Notes: generated by a model from the sequence alone, not told the origin. A DNA stretch of 64,000 bases from Ferruginibacter sp. (GCA_016786725.1 JAEUVU010000013.1:486114-550113), one strand, 5' to 3'. Counted from the first letter of the stretch, positions 6,491 to 15,515 are shown. Program-made: numbers and translations.

Positions 6491-7930
6491 TTAGGTTATA
6501 GATGTTGTTTTGGAACGGGTGAACAGCGACTTTATTTTTTTATACATACGGCCATAAAATTCCTTGTTGAAGAGCTGTGAGTCGTGCATGGCTTTGTAGG
6601 TAAGAAAAATACCAACCGGTGTGAGCACAATAACAGCGAGCCACATGCCTATATAGGCAGGCATGATGCTTTCTTTTACGAATTTTTCGCCAAACATATT
6701 CAGCAGGTGAAACATTAAAAAGAAAATGATGGCTACCACCAATGGCATACCCAGTCCGCCTTTGCGGATGATGGAACCCAGCGGGGCGCCAATAAAAAAC
6801 AACACAAAGCAGGCCATGGATAAGGAAAACTTGCGGTGCCATTCGATCTTATGATACTGGATTTCTTTTTTGCGGTTTTCTAATTCGCCCCCCGAATTTT
6901 CGATATTGTATTTTAATGTATTGGCCATGCTGAGGGCCGCTTCATTAACCTGGTAAATGGCCGAATCGGGTATCAGCGAATCGAACCGGTTGTACTTTGC
7001 CGCTACAACGGGTACTGGTTTTTTTATAGTGTCCTGTATGGCTGCATAGGGCAGGGTGGTGGTAATGGCCCTGTTCATTCTTGATTTGAGAGAATCGTTA
7101 AGTATATACAATGAATCAAGAAAATGGTTGATCTGCCTGGCGCTCAGCATCTTAAAATTATTTTTATAAACACTGTCGTTGGTGGTTTGTTTTTGCAGGG
7201 TGCTCAGGTCAAACAGTTTTTTAAAAGAGGTAAAACCAAGGCGTATGTATTCATTGGTACTGTCGTACACGCTGCCGTTTTCCTGGTAGCGGTAGCCGTT
7301 CTTTAAATTGAACTCTAAAAATTTTTTATCTTTTGAAACAGACATAACCCCTGTTTCTGCAACGATGGTATTGTTTTGCAGCTGATTGGTTTGTTCATAA
7401 ATAAGCACATCACGGATGGTTTTTCCGTCGGGGTCTTTTTTACCGGCCTTAATGGCATAGTTGGGTATGTAGGTAAAAAACACGCCTTCCTTCAGGTCGA
7501 AGGCCGGTTTCTTATAAAAGATATCATTGTAAAGCGTTACAAATTTTAAATTGGCATAGGGTATTACATAATTGCCGAATAAAAAAGTGATGCCGCTGAA
7601 AAGAATGGCCAGGAACATGAGCGGCCGCATAAAGCGCAGCAGCGATATGCCCGAAGATTTGATGGCTACCAGTTCAAAACTTTCGCCCAGGTTACCAAAG
7701 GTCATGATGGTGGAAATGAGGATGGCAATAGGCATAGCAAGTGTAAGCATGGAGGCGCTTACATACCATAAAAATTTTCCGATGGTGATAAAATCAAGCC
7801 CTTTGCCTACCAGGTCATCTAAATATTTCCAGAGGCCCTGCATCATCAAGATAAAAAAAGCAATGAAGAACGTTATGATGAACGGCCCGATAAAAGATTT
7901 AAGAATAAGTTTGTCTAATTTCTTTATCAT
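6491..7930 (-). CDS. LptF/LptG-family permease (YjgP/YjgQ)
   Basis: A 479-residue inner-membrane protein. Three N-terminal helices are visible (about residues 12-35, 54-80, 100-120: IGPFIITFFIAFFILMM, SASMLTLAMPIAILIST, FLAILFSGITFLFGNYV). A large periplasmic domain of about 230 residues follows, then three C-terminal helices starting at SLSMACFVLFFIGAPLGSI and ending in LAVIVLTPVGIFLTY. This 3+3 plan, with the conserved FFIGAPLGSIIRKGGLG after the periplasmic domain, is that of the LptF/LptG permeases that pull lipopolysaccharide from the inner membrane with the ATPase LptB. Which of the two it is cannot be decided from sequence reading. A KTGV/lptG partner is not in the window. Co-transcription with sodA is plausible given the 12-base gap. 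Confidence 0.9.
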   Translation of the reverse strand: MIKKLDKLILKSFIGPFIITFFIAFFILMMQGLWKYLDDLVGKGLDFITIGKFLWYVSASMLTLAMPIAILISTIMTFGNLGESFELVAIKSSGISLLRFMRPLMFLAILFSGITFLFGNYVIPYANLKFVTLYNDIFYKKPAFDLKEGVFFTYIPNYAIKAGKKDPDGKTIRDVLIYEQTNQLQNNTIVAETGVMSVSKDKKFLEFNLKNGYRYQENGSVYDSTNEYIRLGFTSFKKLFDLSTLQKQTTNDSVYKNNFKMLSARQINHFLDSLYILNDSLKSRMNRAITTTLPYAAIQDTIKKPVPVVAAKYNRFDSLIPDSAIYQVNEAALSMANTLKYNIENSGGELENRKKEIQYHKIEWHRKFSLSMACFVLFFIGAPLGSIIRKGGLGMPLVVAIIFFLMFHLLNMFGEKFVKESIMPAYIGMWLAVIVLTPVGIFLTYKAMHDSQLFNKEFYGRMYKKIKSLFTRSKTTSIT

Positions 7931-7971
7931 GCACTGCTGCTGGTGAAATAAAAATTAAATGTAGTAATTTG

Positions 7972-8589
7972 ATGAGTATGAATGATGTTTCAAAATTAAT
8001 GCTTTCTGATGATGAACTGCAACTGGTAACCAATAGCAGCTGGATTTTAACGAAACGCAGGGTAGTTGATAAAGTTGACAGGTTGTTGAGTTACCTGGCA
8101 GAAAAACAGCGGTTGATAATGGAGGTTGAAAAAGACTGGCTGCCTGCTGAAGTGTTAAAGAGTGAACCAAAGATATCACGGGGTGAAAATTACCTGCAGT
8201 TGCCTTACCTGATGCTGGACTACCCAAGATGCTTTGATGCAGAAAATATCTTTGCAGTAAGAACCATGTTCTGGTGGGGAAATTTTTTCAGTGTAACGCT
8301 GCATCTTTCGGGCAAATACAAAGAAAGATTTCAGCAGGTAATCATTAACAACAGCAAAAATTCAGAGCAGGATCTTTTTATCTGCATCAATGAAAACCAG
8401 TGGCAGCATCATTTTGAAGCTGATAATTATACCGGAGTAAGACAAATGACTGAAGAGGCTTTTAATGGTGCGATACAACAAAGACCGTTCATTAAGCTGG
8501 CCATAAAATTTCCATTACAGCCCTGGGCTGATTTACCGGTATTGCTTGAAAATTGTTTTGCTGAAATTTTAAAACTGCTAAAGCATTAA
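7972..8589 (+). CDS. Conserved hypothetical protein, 205 aa
   Basis: I do not recognise this family. The product is soluble with no signal peptide or membrane segment. Notable stretches are DDELQLVTNSSWILTKRRVV, a mixed helix with SYLAEKQRLIMEVEKDWLP, then the aromatic YLQLPYLMLDYPRCFD and FAVRTMFWWGNFFSVTLHLS, which look like a buried core. A start at ATG 7972 is chosen; a TTG at 7969 and an ATG at 7978 are alternatives. It is divergent from the LptF/G gene, 41 bases apart, so the two promoters share this gap. Its stop codon overlaps that of the convergent START-like gene at 8586-8589. No function should be assigned. Confidence 0.7.
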   Translation: MSMNDVSKLMLSDDELQLVTNSSWILTKRRVVDKVDRLLSYLAEKQRLIMEVEKDWLPAEVLKSEPKISRGENYLQLPYLMLDYPRCFDAENIFAVRTMFWWGNFFSVTLHLSGKYKERFQQVIINNSKNSEQDLFICINENQWQHHFEADNYTGVRQMTEEAFNGAIQQRPFIKLAIKFPLQPWADLPVLLENCFAEILKLLKH

Positions 8590-8966
8590 CTGCCGATGCG
8601 GTGAAAAAGGTCTTTCACCTGGTATTCCCACAACTGGCTCTGGTCTTTGATCTCTTTTTTATCTGCAAAATCACTGATCACTAAAATGGTTTGATTGGTA
8701 ACTTCTGATTTATCGATGCGCCATTCAAAGTATTCATCCTTACCCATATAATCCCAGCGAAAACGTACAAATTTATCTTCTTCACTGTCGAGCAATTCGG
8801 CATTGTCTGTTGTACCATCCCACGAAAAACTGAACTTACCGTCACGTTCATCCACTTTATCGGCAAACCATTCCTGTATGCCTGCAGGCGTTCTTAAAAA
8901 CTCATATAAAATGCCGGGAGAACATCTGACCGGGTATTCAAGTGTATATAAAACTTTCTTACTCAT
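8586..8966 (-). CDS. START-like/SRPBCC domain protein
   Basis: A 126-residue single-domain protein. It opens with a beta strand (KVLYTLEYPVRCSPGILYEF), followed by the helix LRTPAGIQEWFADKVD and a strand series (GKFSFSWDG, DKFVRFRWDYM, EYFEWRIDKS, TILVISDFAD), then a C-terminal amphipathic helix SQLWEYQVKDLFHRIGS. This is the helix-grip fold of the START/SRPBCC superfamily, closest in layout to the Bacteroidota START-like proteins and AHSA1-type domains. These bind hydrophobic ligands or partners in the cytosol; the ligand here is unknown. The length is normal for a stand-alone domain. It ends tail-to-tail with the preceding gene. Confidence 0.8.
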   Translation of the reverse strand: MSKKVLYTLEYPVRCSPGILYEFLRTPAGIQEWFADKVDERDGKFSFSWDGTTDNAELLDSEEDKFVRFRWDYMGKDEYFEWRIDKSEVTNQTILVISDFADKKEIKDQSQLWEYQVKDLFHRIGS

Positions 8967-9230
8967 CCTGTTTAATTAAAACCTTTGCGTTTTTGCAATA
9001 ATAACAAAATAATCCACAGTACAAATTATTTATTTGTTTTTTTTTGTTACACCATTTAGCTAAAAAATCAAATAAAAGCGGCTAAGAAGGCCCTGAAATC
9101 CAGTGGTTTAGATTTTTTTTTTTGGTGACGTATACTAAATAATATAAATTACGTTAATAAAAACGATTTCTTTTAACAAATTCTTAACCCAGTAATTTTT
9201 TCCGGCTTCAACTTTTAAAACCTTCGGCTT

Positions 9231-10106
9231 ATGAGTATGCGTCAGCTTAAAATCACTAAGTCAATCACAAACCGTGAAAGTCAGAGTTTAGAAAAATACC
9301 TGCAGGAGATAGGTAAAGTAGAACTCATATCACCAGAAGAAGAAGTAAAATTAGCAATCAAAATAAAACAGGGTTGCCAGAAATCACTTGAGAAACTTAC
9401 CAAAGCAAACCTTCGTTTTGTAGTATCGGTTGCCAAGCAATACCAAAACCAGGGGTTAACCTTGCCCGACCTTATCAATGAAGGAAATCTTGGTTTGATA
9501 AAAGCTGCACAGCGTTTTGATGAAACACGTGGTTTTAAATTTATCTCTTATGCCGTGTGGTGGATAAGGCAAAGCATTTTGCAGGCACTGGCCGAGCAAT
9601 CGAGAATTGTTCGTTTGCCGTTAAATAAAGTGGGTTTAACCAACCGAATCAGCAAAGCATTTTCTCAACTGGAGCAGGAGTATGAAAGAGAGCCTACACC
9701 CGAAGAACTGGCCTTTTTATTAGACATGGATGCGGAGGAAATTGCAGCCACACTGGGCGTTGCTGCCCGGCATGTAAGCATGGATCAGCCCTTATCAGAC
9801 AGCGAGGACGGCACTTTGATAGATGTACTGATAAACCACAATGCAGAAAAAACAGACGATGCACTGGCTTTTAATGCATCGCTTAAAACAGAAATAGAAC
9901 GGTCATTAAGTACCTTAACTGAAAGACAAAAAGATGTTATCCGGTTTTTTTTTGGCATTGGTGTGGATCATGCACTGAGCCTGGAAGACATCGGCGAACA
10001 TTTTAATTTAACCAGAGAAAGGGTAAGGCAGATAAAAGACAAAGCCATCACCAAACTGCGTTCAGCATCACGCTGCAAACTGCTGAAGACATATTTAGGA
10101 GCGTAA
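9231..10106 (+). CDS. rpoD: RNA polymerase sigma factor RpoD/SigA (Bacteroidota type)
   Basis: A group 1-like sigma-70 factor of 291 residues, short because Bacteroidota RpoD lacks region 1.1. Region 1.2 is [20 protein letters not shown]. Region 2 contains [34 protein letters not shown] and the -10-binding [15 protein letters not shown]. Region 3 begins [15 protein letters not shown], and region 4 is the helix-turn-helix [20 protein letters not shown]. It would recognise the TTG/TANNTTTG promoters seen elsewhere in the window. ATG 9231 is used; ATG 9237 ([15 protein letters not shown]) is equally possible. Some usually constant positions differ ([16 protein letters not shown]), so this could be one of several RpoD-like paralogues. 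The 264 bases upstream are AT-rich with long T runs and hold no gene. A terminator-like palindrome follows. Confidence 0.92.
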   Translation: MSMRQLKITKSITNRESQSLEKYLQEIGKVELISPEEEVKLAIKIKQGCQKSLEKLTKANLRFVVSVAKQYQNQGLTLPDLINEGNLGLIKAAQRFDETRGFKFISYAVWWIRQSILQALAEQSRIVRLPLNKVGLTNRISKAFSQLEQEYEREPTPEELAFLLDMDAEEIAATLGVAARHVSMDQPLSDSEDGTLIDVLINHNAEKTDDALAFNASLKTEIERSLSTLTERQKDVIRFFFGIGVDHALSLEDIGEHFNLTRERVRQIKDKAITKLRSASRCKLLKTYLGA

Positions 10107-10139
10107 TTTTCATGACATATACCTGATGAACAGCCTGGC

Positions 10140-10158
10140 AACAGCGCTGTTTTTATTT
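10140..10158 (+). terminator. Short palindrome with T-rich tail after rpoD
   Basis: AACAGCGCTGTT (10140-10151) is a perfect palindrome followed by a TTTATTTTTTA tract. The stem is short, so termination is likely but not certain. Confidence 0.5.
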
Positions 10159-10163
10159 TTTAT

Positions 10164-10225
10164 GGGTTGCCAACCTTCGGCAAATATTTTCTGCTTAATA
10201 TATTTCGGATAAAGGTTGGCAACCC
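10164..10225. repeat. Perfect 14-bp inverted repeat between rpoD and odhB
   Basis: GGGTTGCCAACCTT (10164-10177) is matched exactly by AAGGTTGGCAACCC (10212-10225) around a 34-base AT-rich loop, itself bounded by CGG repeats. It lies 82 bases before the odhB start. It may be a REP-like element or a transcription barrier between the two genes; there is no T run after the right arm. Confidence 0.7.
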
Positions 10226-10306
10226 TTTAACCAAGAACGCTTTCCTGAAATCAATTTTAATAATCCTCAATTTTCCCCGAAATTTGCAAAACATTAAATT
10301 ACAGAA

Positions 10307-11560
10307 ATGGCAATTGAAATAAAAGTTCCTACGGTGGGTGAAAGTATCAGTGAAGTTACCCTGGTTAAATGGCATAAGAAAGATGGCGAATGGGCCAACA
10401 GGGATGAAGTGATAGCAGAACTGGAAAGCGAAAAAGCAACATTTGAACTGAATGCTGAACAGGCTGGTGTGATAAAAATTATTGCCAATGAAGGAGATAC
10501 ATTGAATATTGGAGATGTGGTATGTTCAATTGATACAGAAGCGGCCCCCCCACCCCCCAAAGGGGGGATTGAAGAAACCCCTGCTGAAAATGTAGCTCAA
10601 TCTCAAACTACAAAGGAGGAACCTGTAAAGGAAGCGCCTCCTCAACCACAAACCACCAACGATAAACCACAAACCGAACTTAAAGCAACACCGGTTGCAG
10701 CAGCCATCATTGCTGATAAGAAAGTGGATGTAAAAGCCGTAACCGCATCTGGCAGCAACGGAAAAATTGTGAAGCAGGATGTGATGGATGCTTTGAATAA
10801 TCCCGGCAGAAAGCCAGGCACTGTTTTGTTTGACAGAACAGACCGGACCCAGAAAATGAGCAACCTGCGCAAGACCATCAGCAGGCGTTTGGTGGAGGCA
10901 AAAAATACAACAGCCATGCTCACCACTTTTAACGAAGTGGATATGAGCGCCATCATGGAGATACGTAAAAAGTACAAGGATAAATTTAAAGAGCTGCATG
11001 GCGTTAACCTGGGCTTTATGAGTTTCTTCACCAAAGCATGTACCTATGCATTGATGGAGTGGCCGTCTGTAAATGCATACATTGACGGAGAAAATATTAT
11101 CTATCATGATTACTGCGATATCTCTATTGCAGTGAGTGCGCCAAAAGGCCTGGTGGTGCCTGTTATACGCAATGCCGAAAGTTTAAGCATGGCTGGCATT
11201 GAAGCCGCAGTGGTTGATCTTGCAACAAAAGCAAAGGACAATAAATTAACCATTGAAGAAATGACCGGCGGAACTTTTACCATCACCAACGGGGGAATTT
11301 TTGGTTCGATGATGAGCACGCCGATCATCAATATTCCACAGAGCGCCATACTGGGCATGCATAATATTATAGAAAGGCCTATGGCTGTGAACGGGCAGGT
11401 TGTTATTAAGCCGATGATGTATGTGGCTTTGAGTTACGATCACCGCATCATTGACGGAAGGGAGTCAGTTGGGTTTTTAGTGAGGGTGAAAGAGTTACTT
11501 GAAAATCCTTCATTAATGCTGTTTGGGAAAGACCCGGTGAAGAGTTTGCTGGAACTTTAA
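10307..11560 (+). CDS. odhB: Dihydrolipoyllysine-residue succinyltransferase (E2 of 2-oxoglutarate dehydrogenase)
   Basis: Transfers the succinyl group from lipoamide to coenzyme A in the 2-oxoglutarate dehydrogenase complex of the citric acid cycle. The lipoyl domain covers residues 1-77, with the lipoylated Lys43 in [10 protein letters not shown] Pro/Gln/Thr-rich linker follows, then the peripheral subunit-binding domain (about 125-162, including [13 protein letters not shown]) and the catalytic domain. Its active-site motif [15 protein letters not shown] supplies His379 and Asp383. The length, 417 residues, is normal. The E1 subunit gene, often adjacent, is not next to it here. The linker is interrupted at 10545-10567 by a C7-A-C6-AAA-G6 repeat encoding APPPPKGGI (residues 80-88), a sequence that looks inserted. 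Confidence 0.95.
   Translation: MAIEIKVPTVGESISEVTLVKWHKKDGEWANRDEVIAELESEKATFELNAEQAGVIKIIANEGDTLNIGDVVCSIDTEAAPPPPKGGIEETPAENVAQSQTTKEEPVKEAPPQPQTTNDKPQTELKATPVAAAIIADKKVDVKAVTASGSNGKIVKQDVMDALNNPGRKPGTVLFDRTDRTQKMSNLRKTISRRLVEAKNTTAMLTTFNEVDMSAIMEIRKKYKDKFKELHGVNLGFMSFFTKACTYALMEWPSVNAYIDGENIIYHDYCDISIAVSAPKGLVVPVIRNAESLSMAGIEAAVVDLATKAKDNKLTIEEMTGGTFTITNGGIFGSMMSTPIINIPQSAILGMHNIIERPMAVNGQVVIKPMMYVALSYDHRIIDGRESVGFLVRVKELLENPSLMLFGKDPVKSLLEL
10545..10570. repeat. C-run/G-run hairpin repeat inside odhB
   Basis: C7 (10545-10551), A, C6 (10553-10558), AAA and G6 (10562-10567) form a hairpin with an AAA loop. A related element with a CCCC-TAAA-GGGG core lies at about 60854-60880 upstream of fusA. 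It is read in frame through the linker of OdhB. Confidence 0.8.
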
Positions 11561-11578
11561 TGATCGAATTCATAAAAC

Positions 11579-11651
11579 TGTCAGCCTGAACTTGCCGAAG
11601 GCAGGCTGCAGATTAAACATACCGGCTTCGACAGGCTCAGCCTGACACACT
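11579..11651. repeat. REP-like element after odhB
   Basis: The segment contains TGTCAGCCTGAACTTGCCG and, 40 bases on, GGCTTCGACAGGCTCAGCCT, which pair imperfectly. A shorter related sequence, CCTTCGACTCCGCTCAGGG, sits between rpsL and rpsG at 60159-60177. These look like dispersed palindromic repeats placed directly after genes. Confidence 0.6.
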
Positions 11652-11674
11652 TCAAATTTTTTGTTTAGATATTT

Positions 11675-11707
11675 AAGCCTGCATTAAAACCGCAGGCTTT
11701 ATTTTTG
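11675..11707 (+). terminator. Rho-independent terminator after odhB
   Basis: Perfect 8-bp stem AAGCCTGC (11675-11682) / GCAGGCTT (11692-11699) followed by TATTTTTG. It ends only a few bases before the rsmB-type start codon. Confidence 0.7.
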
Positions 11708-11711
11708 CCTT

Positions 11712-12875
11712 ATGCGTTATCACTCCTATTTAAATTCTGCCAAAACAATTATTGAATTGTACAGGGGAGGTGTGCCGCTTGCCGGTTTTCTTAAAAAATA
11801 TTTTTCGGCTAATAAAAAATATGGGAGTAAAGACAGGAAGCAAATTGCATCGCTTTGCTATAATTTTTACCGCCTGGGCAAAGCGGTACCACAATTGCCG
11901 GTTGAAGAAAAAATAATTGTGGCAGTTTTTTTATGTGAAAATAAAACCAATGAGTTTTTACATTTTCATAAACCGGAATGGAATGAGATCATTGAAAAAC
12001 CGCTTGCTGAAAAGATGCAGGTAGCAGGCATTACAGGAGAAGATGTGTTTCCCTGGGCGGAGGCATTGAGTGATGGGATTGATGCTGAGTTTTTCAGGCG
12101 CTCATTCTTTTATCAGCCTGGTCTTTTTTTACGTATAAGACCGGGTAAAAAGGATACCGTTATAAAAAAACTACAAGATGCGGCAATTGAATTTGAATTA
12201 AAAAACGATGATTGTATTGCATTGCCAAATGCTACCAAAATTGATACTGTTCTTGAGATTGATCAAGAAGTAGTGATACAGGATTATAATTCGCAAAAGG
12301 TACTGGATTTTTTAAAGCATCCAGCATCCGGTATCCACAATGCAGCCTCCGTTTGGGATTGCTGTGCTGCCAGTGGTGGTAAATCAATCTTAGCGTATGA
12401 TATTTTGAAAGGCCAAATGAAATTGACCGTTTCAGATATCAGGGAAAGTATTTTATCAAACCTTAAAAAAAGATTTGAAACTGCCGGAATAAAAAATTAT
12501 CATTTATTGGTTGCTGATCTTTCTGAGAACGAATTCAAAATTCAGAATTCAGAATTCAACCTTATCATTTGCGACGCACCCTGCACCGGCAGCGGCACCT
12601 GGAGCCGTACACCGGAACAACTGTATTTTTTAAAAAGAAAAACGGTGGATGAATATGTAAGCATACAGCAGCGGATTGTAAGCAATATTATTCCGCACCT
12701 GCAGGAAGATGGTATTTTTATTTACATTACCTGCTCTGTTTTTAAACAGGAGAATGAAGAGATGGTACACTTCATCAAAGAAAAATTCCACCTGCAGCTG
12801 CTGCAGATGGAATTATTAAAAGGTTATGATAAAAAAGCAGACTCGATGTTTGCTGCTGTTTTTAAAAAGGCTTAA
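11712..12875 (+). CDS. rsmB: RsmB/RsmF-type 16S rRNA cytosine-C5 methyltransferase
   Basis: An SAM-dependent m5C RNA methyltransferase of 387 residues. The N-terminal part (about 1-140) is the helical RNA-binding region found in RsmB-like proteins. The catalytic domain has the SAM-binding motif VWDCCAASGGKSILAYDIL, the motif IV cysteine in CDAPCTGSGTWSRTP and the catalytic motif VI cysteine in YITCSVFKQENEE. The assignment to RsmB rather than another NOL1/NOP2/Sun member rests on the NusB-like N-terminus and is moderately sure. A 28-base heptamer array (12532-12559) encodes NEFKIQNSEFN between motif III and motif IV. It replaces what is normally a loop of variable sequence, and the frame is intact. 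The gene ends 3 bases before the convergent subtilase gene. Confidence 0.85.
   Translation: MRYHSYLNSAKTIIELYRGGVPLAGFLKKYFSANKKYGSKDRKQIASLCYNFYRLGKAVPQLPVEEKIIVAVFLCENKTNEFLHFHKPEWNEIIEKPLAEKMQVAGITGEDVFPWAEALSDGIDAEFFRRSFFYQPGLFLRIRPGKKDTVIKKLQDAAIEFELKNDDCIALPNATKIDTVLEIDQEVVIQDYNSQKVLDFLKHPASGIHNAASVWDCCAASGGKSILAYDILKGQMKLTVSDIRESILSNLKKRFETAGIKNYHLLVADLSENEFKIQNSEFNLIICDAPCTGSGTWSRTPEQLYFLKRKTVDEYVSIQQRIVSNIIPHLQEDGIFIYITCSVFKQENEEMVHFIKEKFHLQLLQMELLKGYDKKADSMFAAVFKKA
12532..12559. repeat. Heptanucleotide array AATTCAR x4 inside rsmB
   Basis: AATTCAA, AATTCAG, AATTCAG and AATTCAA follow at exact 7-bp spacing within the methyltransferase coding sequence. Gain or loss of one unit would shift the frame just before the catalytic cysteine motifs. 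Confidence 0.85.
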
Positions 12876-12878
12876 AAA

Positions 12879-15515
12879 TTATTTAAGCATTATTTTTTTC
12901 ACTTTTTCTTTCTCTCCATTTATTCTTACTGTAACAAAATAGGTTCCACTACCCATTCTTTTCATCGGTATGCTGTAGATCGTTTGCCCTGCAGCCTGCT
13001 GCGCAGTGGTATTATAAACCATTTGTCCGGCGGCATTGTGAATGGTGATACCAACTGTTGCTGACGTTGTTCTAACCACTTTAACCGAAAGGTTATCTTT
13101 TACCGGATTGGGGCTGATAGTGATCTGATCTGTTATGGGATTGCCGGGGCATAATACAGGATTGTCTGTAACAGTTACTGTAGCCGTATCGGCGCAGCCA
13201 ACACTATTGATTGCTATGATTTGGTAGGTGCCTGCAACGCCTGCGGCAGCGGGATTGGCAACAGCATTACCTGCGAGTGTCCAGGTAGTGGTTAGCCCTG
13301 CAGTGTTAAAGATGGCAGTAAGATCAATTGTTGCTGTTGTGCATTTTTCAACGGACTTATCGGTACCTAAATTTGGTTTTGTATTGTTTGTAACCGTTAC
13401 AGTTGCCGTATCGGCACAACCAAAACCGCTAGTTGCAACCAGTTGATAAATGCCCGGCGTGTTTATGGCTGCGGGATTTGCAACAGCATTACCCCCGATT
13501 GTCCAGCTGGTGGTGAGGCCTGCTGTGTTAAATACGGTTGTAAGGTTTGCTGTAGCAACAGGGGCACAAATTCCAAGCGCCTGGTCGGCGCCAAGGCTTG
13601 GTTTTGGATTGATGGTAACATTTACAACAGCTGTATCGGCGCAACCGCTGTTATTTGCTGCAATTAATTGATAAGCTCCTGTAGCTGAAACTGCCGCAGG
13701 ATTAGCAACAGGATTGCCTGCCAGTGTCCAGTTTGCAGTTAAGCCTGCTGTATTAAATTGTGTGGTAAGATTGATAGTGCCGGGACTGCAAACACTTGCT
13801 GATTTATCTGCACCTAAATTTGGTCTTGGTGTAAAATTGATGAGCATTGAATCGAGATAAAAAGTTGTATCTGTTGCAACATTCATTTTAATGCGATACC
13901 AGATTCCACTCGTTGGAAAAGCACGCAGGTCATCTGTGTAATTAAAATTTCTTGACTGAAATGCACCAGTTGAATTATGTGTGCTGATGGTTGTATAATT
14001 GCCTGCAGGCAATTTTCTTTCCACCACAATGTTGATTGCCGAATCTGTTTTTGCCGTCCATTGTAAATTAACGGCGCAGTTTGCAACTGATGATTGCTGG
14101 GTGTATAATTGTTTTACCAGTTTTACAAAAGCTTTCTTCATATCCGGAATACCATAACCCACCCGGTTGTCAGGATTGTTTGCCCTGGTTGCCGATTCCT
14201 GCATTACGGTGATGATACGCATATTATTTACCTCAGGAAAAGCCTGCCACAGGCAGCTGGTAAGCCCCGCCATATTGGGGCAGGCATAAGAGGTGCCGCT
14301 GCCAAAACTGGGCTGGCCTGTATTTGCATTGGCAACAACAGCGCTTACACCAACCGCCGCCACAGCAGGTTTTACCTGCCCGTCGCTGCTGGGGCCATAG
14401 CTGCTGAAACTGCCTACAGCACCGGATGTACTTACGGCACCTACAGCCATCACACTGTCGGCATCGGAAGGGGTGATTAAAAAATGCCAGGAACTGTTTC
14501 CTTCATTGCCTGCAGCCAGTACACAAAGAATTCCTTTTTTGGCAGCCAGGTCGGCGCCTTTCGCACTTAATGTGGTATTGCCGTTCAGGTCGGTGGCATA
14601 GGTATAATTAAACACAGCATTATCAAAAGTAAAATAGCCTAACGAAGTTGAAGTAATTTCAACGCCTAAGCTGTCGGCCCTTTCCATACCTGCCACCCAG
14701 TTTTGTTCTTCAATGGGGTATTCGCTTCCTACATCTTCTGTTCTGTATAAATAAAAAGAAGTTTTAGGCGCCGTGCCCATAAATGTGCCGGGCATATTGG
14801 CTGCAATGGTGCTTAAACAGGCAGTGCCATGGCTGTTATCTTCATTAACATTGGCATTGTTGGTCACAAAATCCCATGTACCCAGTACCTGGCCATTGTT
14901 GCGTATGCTGTCGAATGTGGGAAGGGTTAAATAATTAAAAAATCCGGCATCCAGCACTGCCATGTGCATACCCTGGCCACGAAAACCGCGGTTATGCAAA
15001 AACTCGCCGTTGTGAAGATGTACCTGGCCGTAGCTAAGGCCGTAGTTGTAATAATCTGCTGTGGTTGTATTGGTCGTTGTGGGTTCCTGCAGGCCGGCGG
15101 ATTCAGCATCCAGCTTTTTGTTAACAGGTTTATTACCCAGGTTATTTTTGGGAGCCAGAGGCGCTGTACTTATCACGAACGGAAAGCTGTTTATTTTAGT
15201 CAGGGCCGCAGCATCGGTGGTTTGTATGGCCACCTGGTTCAGCCATTTGGATACATTGAGAATGGTAACAGCGCCGGCATTGCGGATGCTGTCTATATAT
15301 CTTGGTGTAATGGGCAGATCTGTTGAATCTATTGCAATACCATATCTTGTCCTTCGGTCTATTGAACGCTGCGTAAGATATTGAATGGGATTGCTGATGG
15401 AGAAAGGATTAGTTCCTTTATCTTTTAAACGAATGATGTATTTGGAGAACTGGGCATAGCTATCAGCCTCAACAAGAAACAAAGCTATAAGTATAAGAAG
15501 TATATTTTTTTTCAT
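12879..15515 (-). CDS. Secreted subtilisin-like serine protease (S8) with T9SS sorting domain
   Basis: An 878-residue cargo protease. A signal peptide (MKKNILLILIALFLVEADSY) and a prodomain of about 160 residues precede the S8 catalytic domain: Asp189 in MAVLDAGFF, His229 in DNSHGTACLS, the oxyanion Asn337 in LAAGNEGN and Ser409 in GSGTSYACPNMAG. After a beta-rich domain (about 475-565) come three tandem repeats of about 75 residues (566-637, 638-713, 714-785). Each runs from a NLG-A/T-D-K/Q start through FNTAGLT-x-x-W and ends in GCADTA-V-x-VT. The type A sorting domain (about 797-878, SPNPVKDNLSVKV to the basic end) directs export through the type IX system. The triad is complete, so it should be active outside the cell. 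The repeats resemble Ig-like adhesion modules. It stands alone between the convergent methyltransferase gene and fabH. Confidence 0.92.
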   Translation of the reverse strand: MKKNILLILIALFLVEADSYAQFSKYIIRLKDKGTNPFSISNPIQYLTQRSIDRRTRYGIAIDSTDLPITPRYIDSIRNAGAVTILNVSKWLNQVAIQTTDAAALTKINSFPFVISTAPLAPKNNLGNKPVNKKLDAESAGLQEPTTTNTTTADYYNYGLSYGQVHLHNGEFLHNRGFRGQGMHMAVLDAGFFNYLTLPTFDSIRNNGQVLGTWDFVTNNANVNEDNSHGTACLSTIAANMPGTFMGTAPKTSFYLYRTEDVGSEYPIEEQNWVAGMERADSLGVEITSTSLGYFTFDNAVFNYTYATDLNGNTTLSAKGADLAAKKGILCVLAAGNEGNSSWHFLITPSDADSVMAVGAVSTSGAVGSFSSYGPSSDGQVKPAVAAVGVSAVVANANTGQPSFGSGTSYACPNMAGLTSCLWQAFPEVNNMRIITVMQESATRANNPDNRVGYGIPDMKKAFVKLVKQLYTQQSSVANCAVNLQWTAKTDSAINIVVERKLPAGNYTTISTHNSTGAFQSRNFNYTDDLRAFPTSGIWYRIKMNVATDTTFYLDSMLINFTPRPNLGADKSASVCSPGTINLTTQFNTAGLTANWTLAGNPVANPAAVSATGAYQLIAANNSGCADTAVVNVTINPKPSLGADQALGICAPVATANLTTVFNTAGLTTSWTIGGNAVANPAAINTPGIYQLVATSGFGCADTATVTVTNNTKPNLGTDKSVEKCTTATIDLTAIFNTAGLTTTWTLAGNAVANPAAAGVAGTYQIIAINSVGCADTATVTVTDNPVLCPGNPITDQITISPNPVKDNLSVKVVRTTSATVGITIHNAAGQMVYNTTAQQAAGQTIYSIPMKRMGSGTYFVTVRINGEKEKVKKIMLK

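Noticed and set aside
10526..11107. A 193-residue minus-strand frame opposite odhB
   Set aside because: It lies wholly inside a conserved gene on the other strand and has Cys/His/Phe-rich, low-order sequence typical of an antisense shadow.
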